Assembly: GCF_002750855.1 (NCBI RefSeq)
Contig: NZ_NWUC01000001.1
Location: 310,001 to 374,000 of the forward strand
Length of the DNA: 64,000 nt
Direction of reading: 5' to 3'
Origin: Neopararhizobium haloflavum
GTDB taxonomy: Bacteria; Pseudomonadota; Alphaproteobacteria; Rhizobiales; Rhizobiaceae
Part shown: piece by piece, positions 44,476 to 53,135 of the stretch
Layout: each line of letters starts with the position of its first letter
How positions within the stretch are numbered: the stretch's first letter is position 1
The notes under the pieces: generated by a model
What the model was told of the DNA's origin: nothing
Seen by the model: only the letters and a program-made list of their open reading frames with translations
Databases searched by the model: none
Translations under genes and position numbers: made by a program

Positions 44476-46206
44476 ATGACTGCTCACACCAAGACCGCCG
44501 CCGCCCCGACGCCCCGCCGCGGAATGCCGTCGGCCGCTGCCAAGTATCAGCCTTATCCGGTCATCGATCTGGCCGACCGGACGTGGCCGGCAAAGCGCAT
44601 CGAGAAGGCACCGATCTGGTGCTCGGTGGATCTGCGCGACGGCAACCAGGCCCTGGTCGACCCGATGGGTCACGATCGCAAGGAGCGCATGTTCAAGCTG
44701 CTCCTCGAGATGGGGTTTCCCGAAATCGAGATCGGCTTTCCCTCCGCCTCGCAGACAGATTTCGATTTTGCGCGGTGGTGCGTGGAGCAGGGGAACGTGC
44801 CGCGCGATGTCTCGCTGCAGGTACTCGTCCAGTGCCGCCCGGAACTGATTACCCGGACATTCGAGGCGCTCGAAGGGGCTCACCGACCGATCGTCCATTT
44901 CTATAATTCGACGTCCGAACTGCAGCGCCGCGTCGTCTTCCAGAAGGACGTCGCGGGCATCAGGCAGATCGCGACCGACGCCGCCAAGATGATCATGGAC
45001 ATGGCCGACAAGGCGGGGTCGAAGGGCGCGGACAGCTATCGCTTCCAATATTCGCCCGAAAGCTTCACCGGCACCGAGCTGGAAGTGGCGCTGGAGATCT
45101 GCAATGCCGTCACCGAAATCGTCAAGCCGACGGCCGACAACAAGCTGATCGTCAATCTGCCTTCTACGGTGGAGATGTCGACACCGAACATCTATGCCGA
45201 CCAGATCGAGTGGATGTGCCGCAACCTCGACAACCGCGAGAACCTGATCGTCTCGCTGCATCCGCACAACGATCGCGGGACGGGCATCGCGGCAACGGAA
45301 CTGGGACTGATGGCGGGTGCCGACCGGGTCGAGGGCACGCTGTTCGGAAACGGCGAGCGCACCGGCAATGTCGATGTCGTCACGCTGGCGCTCAACATGT
45401 TCACGCAAGGCGTCGATCCCGAACTGGATTGCTCGCAGATCGAGCGGATGAAGGCGGTCTACGAATACTCCAACCAAATGACGATCCCGGAACGTCACCC
45501 TTATGTGGGGGAACTCGTCTACACCGCGTTCTCGGGCTCGCATCAGGACGCGATCAACAAGGGCATGAAGGCGATCAAGGTCGCGAACAAGGAATTGTGG
45601 GAAGTGCCCTATCTGCCGATCGACCCGAAGGATGTCGGCCGCTCCTACGAGGCGATCATCCGCATCAATTCCCAGTCGGGCAAGGGCGGCATCGCCTACA
45701 TCCTGCAGGAGGACTACGGGCTCAACCTGCCGAAGAAACTGCAGGCAGAGTTCCGCGAGGATATCCAGCGGATCACTGACGAAGAGGGCAAGGAACTGGC
45801 CTCGCGGCGCATCTATGAGCGGTTCATGGAGCGTTACGTCTCGCAGCCCGGATCGCGCCTGTCCTTCATCGATCATCAAACCTTCTCCGATCCGGAGCGC
45901 AAGGGGATCCGCATCGTTGCCGCCGACATCATCGACGCAGGCGAGACGAAGCGCATCGAAGGCAAGGGCACCGGTCCGGTCGACGGCTTCGTCGATGCGC
46001 TCAACCGGCATCTTGGATTGGAGATGACGGTTGCCGACTATTCGGAGCATTCCATGCAGCATGGGTCGAATGCGGCGGCGATCTGCTACATGGAGGTCGA
46101 GCACGACGGACGCACGATCTTCGGTGTCGGGGTCAATCAGAACATCGTCGCCGCGTCGCTCGAGGCAATCGTCTCGGCGGCCAATCGCATCCTCGACGCG
46201 CGCTGA
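44476..46206 (+). CDS. leuA: 2-isopropylmalate synthase
   Basis: The enzyme condenses 2-ketoisovalerate with acetyl-CoA, the first step of leucine synthesis. The protein has 576 aa, of the LeuA subgroup with an about 560-residue core. The metal and substrate motif DLRDGNQAL starts at residue 52; HPHNDRGTG carries metal-binding His. The C-terminal allosteric domain that binds leucine is present (VDGFVDALNRHLGLEMTVAD). GGAGGAGACGGAGACG precedes the ATG. It lies behind the leader peptide and hairpin; the hydrolase gene starts 15 bases after it. Confidence 0.96.
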   Translation: MTAHTKTAAAPTPRRGMPSAAAKYQPYPVIDLADRTWPAKRIEKAPIWCSVDLRDGNQALVDPMGHDRKERMFKLLLEMGFPEIEIGFPSASQTDFDFARWCVEQGNVPRDVSLQVLVQCRPELITRTFEALEGAHRPIVHFYNSTSELQRRVVFQKDVAGIRQIATDAAKMIMDMADKAGSKGADSYRFQYSPESFTGTELEVALEICNAVTEIVKPTADNKLIVNLPSTVEMSTPNIYADQIEWMCRNLDNRENLIVSLHPHNDRGTGIAATELGLMAGADRVEGTLFGNGERTGNVDVVTLALNMFTQGVDPELDCSQIERMKAVYEYSNQMTIPERHPYVGELVYTAFSGSHQDAINKGMKAIKVANKELWEVPYLPIDPKDVGRSYEAIIRINSQSGKGGIAYILQEDYGLNLPKKLQAEFREDIQRITDEEGKELASRRIYERFMERYVSQPGSRLSFIDHQTFSDPERKGIRIVAADIIDAGETKRIEGKGTGPVDGFVDALNRHLGLEMTVADYSEHSMQHGSNAAAICYMEVEHDGRTIFGVGVNQNIVAASLEAIVSAANRILDAR

Positions 46207-46221
46207 TAGGAGCAAGAAGCG

Positions 46222-47007
46222 ATGACGGAACTTCACGCGACAACCGGCGGCGCGACGGTGTCGGGCAGTCCCGTCATTCTTCTGCACGGTTTCGGAGCCT
46301 GCGCCGATGTCTGGGAAAGCGTGGCCGCAAAGTTGGCGGGTACGCACGCGAGCCTTGCCTACGATCTTCCCGGCCACCATCGCTCGATGCTGGCCGATGG
46401 GGTCGGCGGTGCCGGAAGGATGGCGAAGGCCATTCTGACCGATCTCCAAGCGCGCGGGCTCGATCGTTTCCATCTGGTCGGCCACTCGATGGGCGGAGCG
46501 GTCGCGGCGCTCGTTGCGCTGCGCGTACCGGAAAGCACGGCCTCACTAACCCTTCTCGCGCCGGGCGGTTTCGGCCCTGAAATCAACCATCGTCTTCTGG
46601 CGCGCTATGCCTCGGCAACGACGCGCGAGGAGATGCGACTTGCGCTGGAACACATGTTCGGCTGGAACAATGTGGTGCCCGATCGGATGATCGATACGCT
46701 TGTCGGATTGCGCCAGGCGGAGGGCGCGGCCGAGGCGCTGCGTTCCATTCTCCCCTCCATGACCAGCGAGGATGGCTCGGGTGGCAAGGTGCAGGGCATG
46801 TTGCCGCGCGATGGTCTGGCTACGCTCACCATGCCGGTCAAGGTTTTGTGGGGCACACAGGACAGGGTGCTGCCCACCCGCCAGGCGCACAAGCTACCGC
46901 CGCTGTTCGCGGCGCATGTCTTCGAGGATACCGGTCACATGCTGATCGAGGAGCAACCCGATGCGGTCGCAACGCTGATCGCCCAGAACCTTGCGGCCGC
47001 GCGCTGA
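46222..47007 (+). CDS. alpha/beta-fold hydrolase
   Basis: This protein of 261 aa has an oxyanion-hole motif LLHGFGACADVW, nucleophile Ser89 in GHSMGG, Asp in WGTQDRVLP and His in EDTGHMLIEE. It resembles the C-terminal acyltransferase-like domain family near acetoin dehydrogenase E2 and general esterases. The substrate is unknown. It begins 15 bases after leuA with AGGAGCAAGAAGCG ahead of the ATG, so co-expression with leuA is likely though the functional link is unclear. Confidence 0.87.
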   Translation: MTELHATTGGATVSGSPVILLHGFGACADVWESVAAKLAGTHASLAYDLPGHHRSMLADGVGGAGRMAKAILTDLQARGLDRFHLVGHSMGGAVAALVALRVPESTASLTLLAPGGFGPEINHRLLARYASATTREEMRLALEHMFGWNNVVPDRMIDTLVGLRQAEGAAEALRSILPSMTSEDGSGGKVQGMLPRDGLATLTMPVKVLWGTQDRVLPTRQAHKLPPLFAAHVFEDTGHMLIEEQPDAVATLIAQNLAAAR

Positions 47008-47112
47008 AAGCTGTTGCTGGTCCCCGCCGATGCCGTGCGTCAATCTCGCCAAGAGGACGGCAGCTATGCTAAATGGCTGTTTAACGCGCTCTTTGTGACA
47101 AGGTCTCACGGC

Positions 47113-47802
47113 ATGAACGATCACGGCCGACCTGTATCGAAGTCCCGCCGCCTTGCGGAAATCGTGCGGGAGGTGAAGGTCGCCGCCGCCGAGCGGGACG
47201 ACGTCGTCGTAGAAATGCGCGACGCCGACCGGGCGCGACTCGAGCTTCTGGCGCAGTCCCTGGAAGACATCATCGCGGAAGTGCCGGCCGATGACGATCA
47301 GTTCGATCTCGCCTTGTCGTCCGGCCTCCAGCCGCGCTTCTGGATCGATGCTGTCTCGCATGTCCATATGGGACGCGATCGGCGAACCTATCGCTTCGTT
47401 CGCGACACGCGGCTCGGCCGGACGGTCATCAGCGAGAGCGCCAATATGGACCTGACCGCCGACGCGGTCGCACGCTACGTCGCCGAGCGGCTGATCCAGC
47501 GTCAGCGGCTTCTGGAGGGCGATTTCGAGACCATGCGCGAGAGCCGCGCAGGCTCGCGTCGTGATCTCATGGAGCGCCGCAGTTCGCGCGACGACCGCTC
47601 AGGGCGTGAGACCAGTGAGAGGATGTCGCCGCCGACCGGCCCCGATGCACCGCTACCGTCACCTCACGTGACTTCGGCGCCGCGCGATGAGGGCGAAAAG
47701 CGGTCTCGGGCGCTGCTAGCGGCGCTTATCTGGTTCTTCACGGGCTGCATAATCGGCGGGCTCGCGCTCATCACCGTCTTCGCCGAACGCCTTGCCAATT
47801 GA
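47113..47802 (+). CDS. hypothetical protein with C-terminal membrane anchor (229 aa)
   Basis: The N-terminal 130 residues are soluble and mixed (VVVEMRDADRARLELLAQSL, then RFWIDAVSHVHMGRDRRTYR). A Ser/Arg/Pro-rich linker follows, and one membrane helix at residues about 203-225 (ALLAALIWFFTGCIIGGLAL). It is therefore tail-anchored with the domain in the cytoplasm. No family was recognised. Its last 87 bases overlap the end of the phosphoesterase gene on the other strand. Confidence 0.72.
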   Translation: MNDHGRPVSKSRRLAEIVREVKVAAAERDDVVVEMRDADRARLELLAQSLEDIIAEVPADDDQFDLALSSGLQPRFWIDAVSHVHMGRDRRTYRFVRDTRLGRTVISESANMDLTADAVARYVAERLIQRQRLLEGDFETMRESRAGSRRDLMERRSSRDDRSGRETSERMSPPTGPDAPLPSPHVTSAPRDEGEKRSRALLAALIWFFTGCIIGGLALITVFAERLAN

Positions 47803-48777
47803 GAGGGGCGATCCTTCCGGGTCATCCTGGCCGAGCTCGGGCGGAATGTGACCGGGCGGTACAGTCTCGGGCTTGGTCAGATCATCGTCGCTGACCTCGA
47901 CGGGTGTCTTCGTTCCGTCTTCGGGGAGCTGGAAGCGCTGCAGACGGCAGGACCAGTCGTCGGCTTTTCCGTCAATCGTGAAGAAGTTGTAGGCCGCCGT
48001 GGGCTTCTTGCCGCCAGGGCCCTGACTGGCAGAAGCAATGCCGACGACGGGAACGAGGCCGGCCGGCGACTGAAGCCAGTGGATCGTGTTGAGATGTGTA
48101 TGCCCGTGGATCACCAGCTCGGCACCGGCCTCACGCAGCACGCGGCCAAACCGGCCAATGCCGATCATGCGCTTGTGCCAGATCGCGGCGCGACGCACCG
48201 GGGGATGGTGGATCATGATCACACGGAAGAGGCCCGCCTGCTTGGCCTCCTGCAGCAACTCGACGGTGCGGCGTGCCTGGGGGATGCCGAAATAGCCGCT
48301 GGCGACAAAGGGCGGGGTCGCCGTCGCCGTCGAAATCCCGATGATCGCGACGTTCTTGCGAACACGCAGATAGGGAAAGAGCCCGTTGTCGGGGCGGATG
48401 CGGCGGGCATCGTCGCTGGTCATGTAGTCGCGCCAGGCAACGGCGACCTTGTCGTAGGCGCCCGGAACGTAAGCGTCGTGATTGCCGGGCACGACCGAAG
48501 TCGACAGAGAGTCGCCGACCGCTTCCAACCAGGCCGTCGCGACGTCGACCTCATTGTCGGTCGCAAGGTTGACCAGGTCGCCGGTGATCGCCAGGTGATC
48601 AGGGCCGCGCGCGAAGATGTCGTCAAGGAGCGATTCCAGAACATCGCCGAAGAGCGCCTTGCGCCGATTGCGCCGCCAGTTCACATAGCCGGTGATGCGC
48701 TTCGATGCGAGTTCGCGCACCGATGGCACGCGCTCCAGCCCGAGATGGATATCTGAAATATGAGCAAGCCTGAACAT
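47716..48777 (-). CDS. calcineurin-like metallophosphoesterase
   Basis: This protein of 353 aa has the full set of di-metal motifs: HISDIHLG at the N-terminus, GDLVN, GNHD and, further on, IHHPP and HGHTHLN. It resembles the CpdA/3',5'-cyclic-nucleotide phosphodiesterase branch, but the substrate is not settled. The last 65 residues are acidic, Pro-rich and variable, and this part overlaps the convergent 47113 gene by 87 bases. The start is at the first motif, MFRLAHISD. Confidence 0.9.
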   Translation of the reverse strand: MFRLAHISDIHLGLERVPSVRELASKRITGYVNWRRNRRKALFGDVLESLLDDIFARGPDHLAITGDLVNLATDNEVDVATAWLEAVGDSLSTSVVPGNHDAYVPGAYDKVAVAWRDYMTSDDARRIRPDNGLFPYLRVRKNVAIIGISTATATPPFVASGYFGIPQARRTVELLQEAKQAGLFRVIMIHHPPVRRAAIWHKRMIGIGRFGRVLREAGAELVIHGHTHLNTIHWLQSPAGLVPVVGIASASQGPGGKKPTAAYNFFTIDGKADDWSCRLQRFQLPEDGTKTPVEVSDDDLTKPETVPPGHIPPELGQDDPEGSPLSIGKAFGEDGDEREPADYAAREEPDKRR

Positions 48778-48849
48778 CTAGTGAGGCATAGAGACGGGGG
48801 AAAGGAACGGCAAGGCGCAACGCCGCGCCGCGGCCTGCGCGAACGTCTC

Positions 48850-49290
48850 ATGGTAAAGGTGCTGCATCCGTTCTTCCTTCTCAAGCGGCCGATGATCCTG
48901 GGGGTGCGGGCGGCAGCCTTCGACGGTCAGGGACGCGTCTTCCTCGTGCGCCATACCTACGTCTCGGGTTGGCATCTGCCCGGCGGTGGCGTGGAACGCG
49001 GCGAGAGCGCCGGCCAGGCATTGGAGAAGGAACTGCGCGAAGAGGGAAACCTGCGGGTGAATGGTCCACCGCAGCTTTTCGCGGCCTATTTGAACCGGGC
49101 GGCGAGCCGCTGGGACCATGTCTTGCTCTATCATTGCTCTTCCGTGACGCAGGATGCGCCGAAACACGCTGATCGCGAGATTGCCGAGGCGGACTTTTTC
49201 CCAACCGACCGACTGCCAGACGGTACGACCGCCGCCACCCGGAGAAGACTTGAGGAACTGAATGGTTCCACCCCATCGCCCTATTGGTAG
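48850..49290 (+). CDS. Nudix hydrolase
   Basis: This protein of 146 aa has the Nudix box GGGVERGESAGQALEKELRE, followed by EGNL, with the catalytic Glu pair present; Lys replaces the usual Arg and Asn replaces a Gly, as in the LREEGNL subgroup of rhizobial Nudix proteins. The substrate is a nucleoside diphosphate derivative of unknown kind. The frame is open from 48760, which would overlap the divergent phosphoesterase start; the ATG at 48850 gives the usual length. Neither start has a good Shine-Dalgarno. Confidence 0.8.
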   Translation: MVKVLHPFFLLKRPMILGVRAAAFDGQGRVFLVRHTYVSGWHLPGGGVERGESAGQALEKELREEGNLRVNGPPQLFAAYLNRAASRWDHVLLYHCSSVTQDAPKHADREIAEADFFPTDRLPDGTTAATRRRLEELNGSTPSPYW

Positions 49291-49302
49291 TCTGCCCATC
49301 GA

Positions 49303-50292
49303 TCAGGCAGCCTTGGCCAACCGTTCGCGACCGTGCGGCAGGGTATAGTCGATGTCCGGTCCGAGCGGGACGATCCCGGTCGGATTGATGGTCTCGTGAC
49401 TGCCGTAGTAGTGATGCTTGATGTGAAAGAGGTCGACGGTCTCCGCGATCCCGGCCGTCTGGTAGAGTTCGCGGGTGAAGCCGATGAGGTTGCGATAGTC
49501 GACAAGACGCTGCCGGTTGCACTTGAAGTGGCCGACATAGACAGGGTCGAACCGCACAAGCGTCGTGAACAGCCGCCAGTCTGCCTCCGTCAATGTATCG
49601 CCGACCAGATAGCGCTGGTCGGCCAGCTTCTCTTCCAGCATGTCCAGGGCTTCGAACAGGGCTTCGAAATGCTCTTCATAGGCCTCCTGCGTCGTCGCGA
49701 ACCCGCATTTGTAGACGCCGTTATTGACGCTGTCGTAGACGATCTCGTTGATCGCATCGATCTCGGCGCGCAGGCTTTCCGGATAAAAGTCGGGCCCTGA
49801 GGCACCAACCCCGTCGAAGGCCTCGTTGAACATGCGGATGATTTCGGCGGATTCGTTGGAGACGATGGTCTTCTTCTGCCGGTCCCACAGCACGGGAACA
49901 GTGACCCGGCCGGAATACACCGGGTCGGCGGCCGTGTAGACTTGCCACAGTTTCGAAAAGCCATGGATGTGGTCGACCGTTCCGCCATCGCGGTCTTTGA
50001 ACTCCCACCCGTTTTCGCCCATGTGATAGTCGACCACGGAAACGGAGATCATGTCCTCCAGACCCTTGAGCTTTCGCATGATCAGGGCACGATGGGCCCA
50101 CGGGCAGGCATAGGAAACGTAAAGATGATACCGGCCAGGCTCGGCCTCAAAGCCACCCTGGCCAGACGGTCCAGGTGAACCGTCACGGGTGACCCAGTTG
50201 CGGAACTGCGATTCCGAGCGCTTGAAATGACCCTTCGACTTCTTGGTGTCGTACCAGACATCTTCCCACTTGCCCTCCACCAGCATACCCAT
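49303..50292 (-). CDS. yqjG: glutathionyl-hydroquinone reductase (xi-class GST)
   Basis: This cytosolic enzyme reduces glutathionyl-hydroquinones with glutathione. It has 329 aa, the family length. The catalytic Cys63 lies in YACPWAHR, the xi-class signature; later NGVYKCGFATTQEAYEEHF and LTEADWRLFTTLVRFDPVYV are typical of the C-terminal helical domain. It probably helps detoxify quinones. The start at 50292 has GGAG 13 bases upstream, and an ATG at 50286 is the alternative. Confidence 0.94.
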   Translation of the reverse strand: MGMLVEGKWEDVWYDTKKSKGHFKRSESQFRNWVTRDGSPGPSGQGGFEAEPGRYHLYVSYACPWAHRALIMRKLKGLEDMISVSVVDYHMGENGWEFKDRDGGTVDHIHGFSKLWQVYTAADPVYSGRVTVPVLWDRQKKTIVSNESAEIIRMFNEAFDGVGASGPDFYPESLRAEIDAINEIVYDSVNNGVYKCGFATTQEAYEEHFEALFEALDMLEEKLADQRYLVGDTLTEADWRLFTTLVRFDPVYVGHFKCNRQRLVDYRNLIGFTRELYQTAGIAETVDLFHIKHHYYGSHETINPTGIVPLGPDIDYTLPHGRERLAKAA

Positions 50293-50536
50293 CGCGCAAG
50301 GTCTCCATTCCGTTGATCCTTGCTTCCATCTAGAACCGCTGCCTGCAATTGCGAGCCTATCGCGGTGAACGGAGTGTTTTTGCGTTGCGCGCCAGGGAAA
50401 CGCCGTGCTATCGCCAAAACACTCTATGGGAACCAGCATGGCCAACAGACGAGACGCCCGACGATTCTAGTCCCCGCGCTTATTCGCGCGGGTGCAATGC
50501 TTCGTCCGACGTCTTCCTCTTCCTGGTTGTGCATCC

Positions 50537-51127
50537 ATGCCCCAATCCCACACCGTCTATCTGAACGAAGACGCAGCGCACGACGCGGCGATCCGTCTCA
50601 TCAACGAAGAAGCCTTCGGACCGGGACGGTTCGTCAGGGCAGCCGAGCGTCTCAGGGAGCAGGGTCCGCATTGCCGGGAACTCTCTTTCGTCGCCATGGC
50701 CGAGCGCAAGGTCGTCGGTTCGGTGCGCCTGACGCCAGTGTGGATCGGCGCGATCGCGGGGCATCTCCTTGGGCCGCTGGCGGTGAGGCCGGACTACAAG
50801 AATCTCGGCATCGGGCGTGAACTGGTGCGGATTTCGCTGGAGGCGGCCTGCCGGAATGGCAGCGGGGGCGTGCTGCTCGTCGGTGACCCGCCCTACTATC
50901 AGCCACTCGGCTTCAAGCCCGTGCCGGCGGGCGTCATTGCCTTCCCCGGACCCGTCGACCTGCGACGGGTGCTTGTCGCCGGCTGCGATCCGACGGACGC
51001 GCGCCTTGCCGGACTGGTCTCGTGGCGCGCCGATGACCCCGGACCAGATGTCTCAGCGACCCTCACGATACCAGGTGCCGCCGAGAGCCAGGAGGAGCGC
51101 CGCCAGCCCGAGGAAGCCGGCGAATAG
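50537..51127 (+). CDS. GNAT-family N-acetyltransferase
   Basis: This protein of 196 aa has motif A, LLGPLAVRPDYKNLGIGREL, with the acetyl-CoA loop (Gln/Arg-x-x-Gly-x-Gly variant NLGIGR), followed by GDPPYYQPLGFKPV, typical of the YhbS-like GNAT branch. The acceptor is unknown. The last 75 bases overlap the end of the convergent VWA membrane gene; the residues in the overlap are low-complexity (AESQEERRQPEEAGE), so the true end could vary between strains. Confidence 0.85.
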   Translation: MPQSHTVYLNEDAAHDAAIRLINEEAFGPGRFVRAAERLREQGPHCRELSFVAMAERKVVGSVRLTPVWIGAIAGHLLGPLAVRPDYKNLGIGRELVRISLEAACRNGSGGVLLVGDPPYYQPLGFKPVPAGVIAFPGPVDLRRVLVAGCDPTDARLAGLVSWRADDPGPDVSATLTIPGAAESQEERRQPEEAGE

Positions 51128-53122
51128 CGGATAGCGATCCACACCGCGCAGCACGGTTTCGTCAGTGATCCGCAGTCCGATCCGCCCGCCGCCGGCGTCC
51201 CGAACGGCGCCCCGTACCGGCAGCACGCTCGGAACAACGAGCGCACCGTCGCCATCGCTCACCCTTCGGACCGTGCCGCCCGTCTCGGTCGCCAACGGGT
51301 CGAGCCTTTCGGTCGTCGAGACGGTGCCGCGAAACTCCGGCGCATTGACGGCGCCGACATGGGCAAGGGCCGTGAGGTCTCCGCTGGCGACCTCGAACAG
51401 GCCAACTTCCTCGGTGGGCAGTTCAGCCGTGAAGAGGCCGGTCTCGTCTTCGGTCAGTTCCAGTTCCACGGCCTCACCTGTCGGGCGTGTCACGGTAACC
51501 GGTGCGGCTTCATCCTCCATGGTCTGCCGCTCGATCTGAAGCGTGCGGCCGCGCGCGGTGGCGGTCAGGGCCTCTTCTTCCAGCGCCGGCTCTTTCATCA
51601 ACCAGTGGGCGACGCGTCGATAAAGGTCGGTATGCGGTCCGCCGCCCTCGAACCCGCGCGCCCAGAGCCAGCCATGGTCCGACAACAGCATGGCGACGCG
51701 GCCTTCGCCGACGCGGTCGAGAACCAGAAGCGGCTCGCCGTCGGGCCCGTTCAGTATGGTGTCGCCCTCCGGCTCATCGACCTCGACCGCCCGGAACCAG
51801 CGCCCCCAATCCGGCGGCTCGCTCGTGCCGCCTTGAAGATCACGGGTGACGGGATGCTTCCGCCCGTCATCGGAAAGACGTGGGTGGAAGCCAACCTCGG
51901 TGACGTCTCCCGTCGGCACGGCGGGCAGGATCGGGGCCAGCGGTGTCGAAGCGATCGACTGGGTTCCGGCATGTTCCGGGCCGGCCGCAATCAAGAGGGC
52001 GCCGCCCTGGTCCACATACTGCGCGATGTAATCGTAGTAGAGGACGGGCAGCACGCCGCGACGCTGGTATCGGTCGAAGACGATGAGGTCGAATTCGTTG
52101 ATCTTCTCGACGAAAAGCTCACGCGTTGGAAAAGCGATCAGGGACAACTCGTTGATCGGCGTGCCGTCCTGCTTCTCCGGCGGGCGCAGGATGGTGAAGT
52201 GAACGAGGTCGACTGACGCATCTGACTTCAGGAGATTGCGCCATGCGCGCTCACCGGCATGGGGCTCTCCTGAAACAAGGAGCACGCGCAAATTCTCGCG
52301 GATGCCTTCAAGTTCCATCACCGTCTTGTTGTTGGCCGCGGTGATCTCGCCATCGAGCACCGCGGTCTCGAACTCCAGAATGTTGTTGCCGCCGTGCGGG
52401 ACTTCGAACTGGAACATACGCTCCTCGCCCACCGTCACGGTTTCCGTGGCGATTTCCTGGCCGTTGAGGCGGATGTCGACGCTCGCCGTGTCGCCGACGG
52501 AAAGGCCATCATCGACAACGCGGTAGCTGACGCTCTGATCTTCACCGACGATGCCGAAGCGGGGCGCCTCCACCATCTCCACGCGCCGATCCGTCTCGTC
52601 CGGCCGGCCCGTGACGAGGGCATGGACCGGCGCGTTGAAACCAAGCGCGGAGGCACTTTCGGGCACGTCGTGAACCTGGCCGTCGGTGATCATGATGGCG
52701 CCACCGAAACGGGCGGTCGGCACATCCTGAATGGATGAGGCCAGGGTTTCGAAAAGCCGCGTGGAGGGCGAATCCTCGTCTTCACCTGTTGTGCTTTCGA
52801 CAACGCGAACGTCGAAACGGTCATGCCGCGCCAATTGGTCTTGCAGTGCGGCCAGCGTCGCATCGGTTTGCGCGGTCCGTTCCTGCGAACGCTGGCTCTG
52901 ACTGCGATCGACGATGATGCTGACGATGCTCGACAGCGGCGCGCGATCCTCCCTGTAAAGGACCGGATTGAGCAGGGCGACGATCAGCGCGGCCAGCGCG
53001 GCGGCACGGATCCAGGCGCCGCGCACCCCTCGCATCAGGGCAAGGGCAACGAGCACCGCGGCGATGCCGGCGAAGGCAGCGAGCCAGAAAGCTGGCAGGA
53101 GAGGGGACAGATCGAAGGTCAT
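51053..53122 (-). CDS. membrane-anchored VWA-like protein with GATase-like domain
   Basis: This protein of 689 aa has three membrane helices: two at the N-terminus (residues about 8-55) and one at the C-terminal end (about 660-682). Between them is a von Willebrand A-like domain with an intact metal site DRSQS and, later, MITDGQ, then beta domains and a segment resembling a class I glutamine amidotransferase fold (ELFVEKINEFDLIVFDRYQR, GGALLIAAGPEHAG). It is last of the four-gene MoxR operon, 13 bases after the DUF4159 gene. The operon is typical of alphaproteobacteria; its role in envelope or chaperone functions is not known in detail. Confidence 0.82.
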   Translation of the reverse strand: MTFDLSPLLPAFWLAAFAGIAAVLVALALMRGVRGAWIRAAALAALIVALLNPVLYREDRAPLSSIVSIIVDRSQSQRSQERTAQTDATLAALQDQLARHDRFDVRVVESTTGEDEDSPSTRLFETLASSIQDVPTARFGGAIMITDGQVHDVPESASALGFNAPVHALVTGRPDETDRRVEMVEAPRFGIVGEDQSVSYRVVDDGLSVGDTASVDIRLNGQEIATETVTVGEERMFQFEVPHGGNNILEFETAVLDGEITAANNKTVMELEGIRENLRVLLVSGEPHAGERAWRNLLKSDASVDLVHFTILRPPEKQDGTPINELSLIAFPTRELFVEKINEFDLIVFDRYQRRGVLPVLYYDYIAQYVDQGGALLIAAGPEHAGTQSIASTPLAPILPAVPTGDVTEVGFHPRLSDDGRKHPVTRDLQGGTSEPPDWGRWFRAVEVDEPEGDTILNGPDGEPLLVLDRVGEGRVAMLLSDHGWLWARGFEGGGPHTDLYRRVAHWLMKEPALEEEALTATARGRTLQIERQTMEDEAAPVTVTRPTGEAVELELTEDETGLFTAELPTEEVGLFEVASGDLTALAHVGAVNAPEFRGTVSTTERLDPLATETGGTVRRVSDGDGALVVPSVLPVRGAVRDAGGGRIGLRITDETVLRGVDRYPLFAGFLGLAALLLALGGTWYREGR

Positions 53123-53135
53123 CAGCCGGCTGTCC

